From: Pseudomonadota bacterium
Lineage (GTDB): Bacteria; Pseudomonadota; Alphaproteobacteria; Caulobacterales; Caulobacteraceae
Direction of reading: 5' to 3'
NCBI GenBank assembly: GCA_023433585.1
Contig: JAEZCL010000040.1
Location: forward strand, 1-5,646
Length of the DNA stretch: 5,646 nucleotides
Shown here: piece by piece, positions 4,857 through 5,646 of the stretch
Numbering within the stretch: position 1 is the first letter of the stretch
Layout: every line of letters begins with the position of its first letter
Notes under the pieces: generated by a model
What the model saw: only the letters and a program-made list of their open reading frames with translations
What the model was told of the DNA's origin: nothing
The model's database searches: none
Program-made: the position numbers and the translations under genes

Positions 4857-5646
4857 ATGACCTCCGACGCCGTTGATCCGCCGTCCCTGGGGCTGGACTG
4901 GTCCGAGCCCGGCGCGCCGCGCTCGCGCCGCTTCGGCGACGTCTATTATTCCCTGCAGGACGGCCTGGCCGAGAGCCGGGCCGTGTTCCTCGCCGGGTGC
5001 GGTCTTCCGGACGCCTGGGCGGGCCGGCGGCGCTTCACGGTGGCCGAACTGGGATTCGGCACGGGGCTGAACATCGCCGCCCTGCTGACCCTGTGGCGCG
5101 ACAGCGGCGCGGCCGGGCGGCTGAACATCTTCTCCGTCGAAGGCTTTCCCGTATCGCGCGACGACGCGGCGCGCGCCCTGGGCGCCTGGCCCGAGATCGC
5201 CGACGCGGCGGGCGCCCTGCTGGCCCGCTGGCCCGCGCCGACGCCGGGGTTCCACCGCATCGACCTGCCGGGATGGAACGCGGTTCTGGACCTGGCGGTC
5301 GGGGATGCGGCCTGGGCGCTGGCGCAATGGTCGGGCAGGGCCGACGCGTGGCTCCTCGACGGCTTCTCGCCGGCGCTCAATCCGGACATGTGGTCAGCCG
5401 CCGTGCTGGACGGCGTGGCGGGCCGCTCGGCGCCCGGCGCGCGGCTGGCCAGTTTCACCGTGGCGGGGGCGGTGCGACGGGGCCTGGCCGAGCGGGGCTT
5501 CACAGTCGACAAGCGGCCCGGATACGGGCGGAAGCGCGAGCGGCTTGAGGCGGTGTTTCCCGGCGCGCCGGCCGATCCTCGTGATCCGCGTGTGGTCGTC
5601 GTCGGGGCGGGCGTCGCCGGCGCGGCCACGGCGCGCGCGCTCACCG
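4857..5646 (+). CDS. mnmC: Bifunctional tRNA 5-methylaminomethyl-2-thiouridine synthesis protein MnmC (3' partial)
   Basis: Cytoplasmic two-domain enzyme for the wobble uridine U34 of certain tRNAs: an FAD domain removes carboxymethyl from cmnm5(s2)U and an N-terminal SAM-dependent domain methylates the resulting nm5(s2)U. 263 codons are visible. N-terminal methyltransferase: RFGDVYYS (25-32), SAM loop ELGFGTGLN (64-72), FSVEGFP (92-98), LLDGFSPALNPDMW (166-179) with Asp168 at the place of the E. coli catalytic Asp, and the closing KRPGYGRKRE (219-228). The FAD domain has just begun: RVVVVGAGVAGAATA (245-259) with the GxGxxG Rossmann motif. The full protein is usually 600-670 residues, so most of the FAD domain lies beyond the window. 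ATG 4857 fits the short lead before LDWSEPGAPRS; no convincing Shine-Dalgarno precedes it. Confidence 0.93.
   Translation, partial: MTSDAVDPPSLGLDWSEPGAPRSRRFGDVYYSLQDGLAESRAVFLAGCGLPDAWAGRRRFTVAELGFGTGLNIAALLTLWRDSGAAGRLNIFSVEGFPVSRDDAARALGAWPEIADAAGALLARWPAPTPGFHRIDLPGWNAVLDLAVGDAAWALAQWSGRADAWLLDGFSPALNPDMWSAAVLDGVAGRSAPGARLASFTVAGAVRRGLAERGFTVDKRPGYGRKRERLEAVFPGAPADPRDPRVVVVGAGVAGAATARALT

Noticed and set aside
4836..5644. Minus-strand frames opposite mnmC
   Set aside because: The plus strand carries unmistakable MnmC motifs throughout; the minus frames are Arg/Ala/Pro-rich shadows.

Overview
The window looks like chromosomal DNA of a high-GC alphaproteobacterium, most likely Caulobacterales (Brevundimonas/Caulobacter-like). 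This rests on strong GC bias at third codon positions, a Pseudomonas-type branched-chain keto acid dehydrogenase E2/E3 pair, a motA gene with no motB beside it, a TTGACG-type promoter, and many short C-run/G-run palindromes. The genus is inference. All real genes are on the + strand.

Left part (1-3275): the 3' end of a branched-chain 2-oxo acid dehydrogenase operon. bkdB (E2, lipoyl acyltransferase) enters from before the window; its frame is open back to base 3 with no usable start. lpdV (E3, dihydrolipoyl dehydrogenase) follows at 1878. E2 carries the acyl group on a lipoyl lysine, transfers it to CoA, and E3 re-oxidises the lipoyl arm with NAD+. Between them sits a lower-GC gene for a small, probably secreted protein. 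It reads as frameshifted: its natural C-terminus continues in the -1 frame and ends in an ATGA overlap with lpdV. A 5-nt near-duplication (tgtgg/tgcgg at 1745-1754) would explain the shift.

Middle (3276-4371): a 126-nt spacer segment holds two REP-like elements in inverted orientation whose small stem-loops differ by two compensatory base-pair swaps. It is followed by motA, the flagellar stator subunit.

Right part (4372-5646): a promoter, a 14-bp perfect palindrome, a Shine-Dalgarno site inside a weak hairpin, an 80-residue Ala/Glu-rich lipoprotein gene and a good intrinsic terminator form a self-contained monocistronic unit. After it begins mnmC (bifunctional tRNA 2-thiouridine modification enzyme), cut by the window end just inside its FAD domain.

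The most unusual signals are palindromic repeats translated inside the linkers of bkdB, the frameshifted gene wedged between E2 and E3, and the covarying inverted repeats after lpdV. No CRISPR array, insertion sequence, tRNA or rRNA was seen. All calls are by eye from motifs; no database search was run.
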